Source: Actinomycetes bacterium (GTDB lineage: Bacteria > Actinomycetota > Actinomycetes > S36-B12). From it: a DNA stretch of 8,680 bases. Below are positions 6,298 to 8,680 of this stretch, piece after piece. The position numbers and the translations under genes were made by a program. Where the stretch lies: contig JAUHZW010000081.1 in assembly GCA_030425745.1 (NCBI GenBank), positions 1 to 8,680 on the forward strand, given 5' to 3'. Every line of letters begins with the position of its first letter. Within the stretch, counting starts at the first letter, position 1. The notes beneath the pieces were generated by a model. The model was not told the DNA's origin, made no database searches, and saw nothing but the letters and a program-made list of their open reading frames with translations.

Positions 6298-7316
6298 TCA
6301 CGGCCACAGTGACGCGCTCCGACGTGGCGAGGACGGTCACGGCGATCGCCTGCGTGCAGGGCTCCGATGGTCGGATCCCGTGGGTGGCAGACGGCAAGCT
6401 CGACCCCTGGAATCTGGTCGAGGCAGCGATGGCGCTGGACGCCGGCGGGCGCCATGAGGACGCACGTCGGGCCCTGATGTGGCTGCGCACGCGGCAGCTG
6501 CCGCACGGCGGCTGGCATCAGTACTACGCGGGCGATGAGGTGCTGGATGCCACGCTGGACACGAACGTCTCGGCCTATGTGGCGGTGGGTGCGTGGCACC
6601 ACTATCTGGCCACGGGCGATCTCGCGTTCCTCGCCGACTTCTGGCCGGTGGTCGCGGCCGCCCTCGACCACGTGGTCGAGCAGCAGTTCGCCTGGGGCGG
6701 CATCGCCTGGTGCGCGGACGACCCCGACGACGGTGCACTCCTCACCGGCTCATCGAGCATCCACCTCAGCCTGCGTGCCGGGATAGCCATCGCCGAGCGA
6801 CTCGGGCATGCCCGCCCGGACTGGGATGTCGCCCTCGTGCTGCTCGCCGAGGCGATCGAGCACCGCGAGCATGAGTTCCTCGACAAGTCCCGGTGGGCGA
6901 TGGACTGGTACTACCCGGTCCTCGCGGGTGTCCTCGTCGGTGACGCGGCCCGGACGCGCATCGATGCCCGGTGGCACGAATTCGTGGTCGAGGGACTCGG
7001 CGTGCGATGCGTGGCCGACCGACCGTGGGTCACAGCCGCGGAGACCTGCGAGCTGGTGTTGGCCCTGCAGGCGATCGGCGACCGCGAGCGGGCGACGACC
7101 CTGTTCGAGTGGGTGCAGTTCCTCCGCCACGAGGATGGTTCCTACTGGTGCGGCATGAACTTCGAGGGGGAGCGGTTCGACGAGCCGGGGGAGCACTTCA
7201 CCGCGGACCAGCCGACATGGAACTCCGCAGCCGTGGTGCTGGCGGCTCACGCCCTCGCCGGCGGGGGGCCGACCGCTCAGGTGTTCGGGGCCGGGGTCGC
7301 CGTCAGTTCGCGGTGA
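6294..7316 (+). CDS. Alpha/alpha-barrel protein ('prenyltransferase'-type annotation; six-hairpin glycosidase-like)
   Basis: The 340-residue product is rich in paired amphipathic helices with Gly/Trp-containing turns, typical of (alpha/alpha)6 barrels. It reads QGSDGRIPW (22-30), RQLPHGGWHQYY (67-78), DTNVSAYVAVGAWHHYLATGD (89-109), then LAFLADFWPVVAAALDHV (110-127), GSSSIHLSL (152-160), a highly aromatic KSRWAMDWYYPVL (198-210), and QPTWNSAAVVLA (306-317). The 'FL-x3-WP-x4-ALD' segment resembles GH15-like six-hairpin glycosidases. Automated pipelines often call such proteins prenyltransferase because isoprenoid cyclases share the fold, but I see no DxDD- or DDxxD-type prenyl motif. No signal peptide is visible, so it is probably cytosolic. 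It is third in the operon and its stop overlaps the convergent surface-protein gene. Activity is unproven; a glycan-binding or glycan-trimming role fits its neighbours. Confidence 0.85.
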   Translation: MITATVTRSDVARTVTAIACVQGSDGRIPWVADGKLDPWNLVEAAMALDAGGRHEDARRALMWLRTRQLPHGGWHQYYAGDEVLDATLDTNVSAYVAVGAWHHYLATGDLAFLADFWPVVAAALDHVVEQQFAWGGIAWCADDPDDGALLTGSSSIHLSLRAGIAIAERLGHARPDWDVALVLLAEAIEHREHEFLDKSRWAMDWYYPVLAGVLVGDAARTRIDARWHEFVVEGLGVRCVADRPWVTAAETCELVLALQAIGDRERATTLFEWVQFLRHEDGSYWCGMNFEGERFDEPGEHFTADQPTWNSAAVVLAAHALAGGGPTAQVFGAGVAVSSR

Positions 7317-8679
7317 TGGTCGCGCGCACGATGCGGTCCGGTTCGGCGAACTGCACGCCCTTGTCCGTCATCATCTGCGCGGCGGCCCTGTCGGCTTGAG
7401 CCAGCGTGACGGGTGAGGCGAAGTCGACGCGGTACATCCGCAGGCCGAGGTTCGGGCCGAGGGTCATCCCCGTGCCGAGCCCGCCGGTGACATCGGCCGA
7501 GCCGCGGACCGCCCCGTTCTGGGTGGGTGACACCCCCTTGGCGTAGCGGACGATGAGTGAGTTGACGCGTTCTCCGGTGGTCACGGTGCTGGCTCCCGGG
7601 TCGGTGGAGAGGCGCACGACGGCGCTCTTGCGCAGGGTTCTGGTGCTGCCCTTCTCCATGATGGTCCGGATCTCGCCCTCCACGCCCTGAGACCGGAGGA
7701 AGGAGACGACGTTCTTCGCCCGAGCCCGAGCGACCTTCTTCGACTTCGCGGTGCCCCGCTTGTCGCTGAACACCAGCACCGTGCCGGTGGCCTCGCCGGA
7801 GCCGAGCTTCTTGGTCATCCGGGTGAGTTTCGTCCTCGTCGACGCCGACAGGGCCGAGGAGTTGGGGCGGAAGCCGACGAGGTCGGCGGCACTCGATGTC
7901 GACGGAGCGGCCGGGGCCGTGCCCGGTGTCGTCCCGAGCGCGGGCGGGGTCCCGGTCACCGGGGTGGCGGCGCTCCGGGGCAGCACGTGGAACCCTTCCC
8001 AGAACGAGGCGCGGCCGACCTCCGGAGCGAGGACGTCGTGGATCACGTAGACGCCGGGCGGTATGTCGGGCACCACGACCTCGACGTGGCTGTCGCTGAC
8101 GACCTTCCACGAGGCGGCCGGGTAGTCGTTGAAGTAGACGCCGCGGGTGGTCGACAGGCCCCAGCCGGCGAGGGCGATCACGGAACCGGGAGCACCGGAG
8201 GCTGCCGGCGCGATGGTGGTGATCTCGTTCAGACCGCCGCCCCCACCGCCGGCGTCGGACTCGGAGCTGCTGGAGGAGGACGACGACGAAGACCCGCCGC
8301 CGCCTCCTCCGCTGGACGGAGCGGGGGCCGGGGTGACGTGGGTGAAGGCGTTGGCCAGAGTGCTGCTGCCGCCGGGGGTGGTGACGACGACATCGACGGT
8401 GCCGGCGCTGTTGGCCGGGGTGGCGACCGTGACGGACGTCGGGGAGACCAGCCAGACGGTGCCGCTGCTGCCGCCGAAGGAGACATCGATCCACCGACTG
8501 TCCTGAACATCGGCATGCGCGAAGTCGGTGCCGGAGATGGTGACGAAGTCACCGCCGGCCGTGCTGCCGCTGGCGGTGTCGATGGACGTGGCGGCCGGGG
8601 CCTCGAAGTAGCGATAGCCGCCGCTTGACGTCCCTGTGCCGTCTGGGTTCGTGACGACGATGTCGACCGCGCCGGAGGC
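7303..8679 (-). CDS. C-terminal 458 residues of a large TIG/OmpA-like surface protein (N-terminus outside window)
   Basis: The frame is open from the right edge to a TGA at 7305-7303, so the start lies beyond 8680. In visible residue numbers: the tail of one IPT/TIG repeat (1-24, VDIVVTNPDG), a second TIG repeat (about 28-116, with FVTISGTDF and VDVVVTTPGG), and a Gly6-Ser10-ESDA-Gly6 linker (124-149). A third TIG-like beta domain follows (about 150-236), then a Pro/Thr/Ala linker (237-264). Next is an OmpA/Pal-like domain (about 267-358) with SDKRGT and ARARAKNVVSFL. The last module (about 369-454) ends FAEPDRIVRA and resembles a subtilase propeptide. The layout suggests an exported protein anchored to or binding peptidoglycan, but the signal peptide cannot be seen. 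A GTG at 8181 could start a shorter product, but it would fall inside the third TIG-like domain, and the same frame remains clearly coding upstream. It converges on the operon to the left. Confidence 0.88.
   Translation of the reverse strand, partial: ASGAVDIVVTNPDGTGTSSGGYRYFEAPAATSIDTASGSTAGGDFVTISGTDFAHADVQDSRWIDVSFGGSSGTVWLVSPTSVTVATPANSAGTVDVVVTTPGGSSTLANAFTHVTPAPAPSSGGGGGGSSSSSSSSSSESDAGGGGGGLNEITTIAPAASGAPGSVIALAGWGLSTTRGVYFNDYPAASWKVVSDSHVEVVVPDIPPGVYVIHDVLAPEVGRASFWEGFHVLPRSAATPVTGTPPALGTTPGTAPAAPSTSSAADLVGFRPNSSALSASTRTKLTRMTKKLGSGEATGTVLVFSDKRGTAKSKKVARARAKNVVSFLRSQGVEGEIRTIMEKGSTRTLRKSAVVRLSTDPGASTVTTGERVNSLIVRYAKGVSPTQNGAVRGSADVTGGLGTGMTLGPNLGLRMYRVDFASPVTLAQADRAAAQMMTDKGVQFAEPDRIVRATITAN
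8233..8310 (-). repeat. Low-complexity Gly6-Ser10-ESDA-Gly6 linker coded by triplet repeats
   Basis: Twenty-six codons encode six Gly, ten Ser, Glu-Ser-Asp-Ala and six more Gly, separating two TIG-type domains. The serine tract is made of short runs of one codon (TCG three times, then TCC three times, flanked by TCT and AGC), which are prone to in-frame slippage. A flexible, exposed linker between beta-sandwich domains is the simple reading. Confidence 0.9.
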
Positions 8680-8680
8680 G

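Noticed and set aside
7277..8494. Minus-strand open frame of 405 codons overlapping the TIG/OmpA gene in another frame
   Set aside because: The product is Arg/His/Pro/Gly-rich noise, while the overlapping frame gives clear TIG and OmpA-like domains and runs on to the window edge.

Overview
The window is dense, GC-rich DNA (roughly two thirds or more G+C by eye, with G or C at nearly every third codon position). It has GTG starts, apparently leaderless promoters and Ala/Arg/Asp-rich proteins, so it comes from a high-GC Actinomycetota chromosome. The order within that phylum cannot be fixed from the sequence. I see no insertion sequence, phage gene, CRISPR array or integration scar.

Left part (2-4089). 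The last 23 codons of an unrecognised + strand gene end at 73 and face a two-gene minus-strand operon, sbcD-sbcC (4089 to 114). This operon encodes the SbcCD (Mre11-Rad50-type) nuclease/ATPase that processes hairpins and DNA ends. The genes are 1 nt apart, and all key motifs of both subunits are present.

Middle (4090-4289). This 200-bp hub holds a tRNA-Gly(UCC) gene on the minus strand, a small GC-rich hairpin and an overlapping 14-bp palindrome between the tRNA and sbcD, and two divergent -10 elements. One -10 probably serves the tRNA. The other lies exactly 6 nt before the GTG of the rightward operon, so that mRNA is probably leaderless.

Right part (4290-7316). Three overlapping + strand genes form one translationally coupled operon: a GT4 glycosyltransferase, a class I SAM methyltransferase, and an alpha/alpha-barrel protein of the type pipelines often call 'prenyltransferase' but which looks more like a six-hairpin glycosidase. 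They probably make or modify a methylated glycoconjugate, but the product is unknown.

Far right (7303-8680). The C-terminal 458 residues of a large, probably secreted or surface protein are encoded on the minus strand. It has IPT/TIG repeats, a Gly6-Ser10-Gly6 linker, another TIG-like domain, an OmpA/Pal-like peptidoglycan-binding domain and, at the very C-terminus, a module resembling a subtilase propeptide (I9/fervidolysin-like) with no protease attached. Its stop codon overlaps the end of the alpha/alpha-barrel gene tail to tail. This architecture and the uncharacterised three-gene operon are the most interesting parts of the window.
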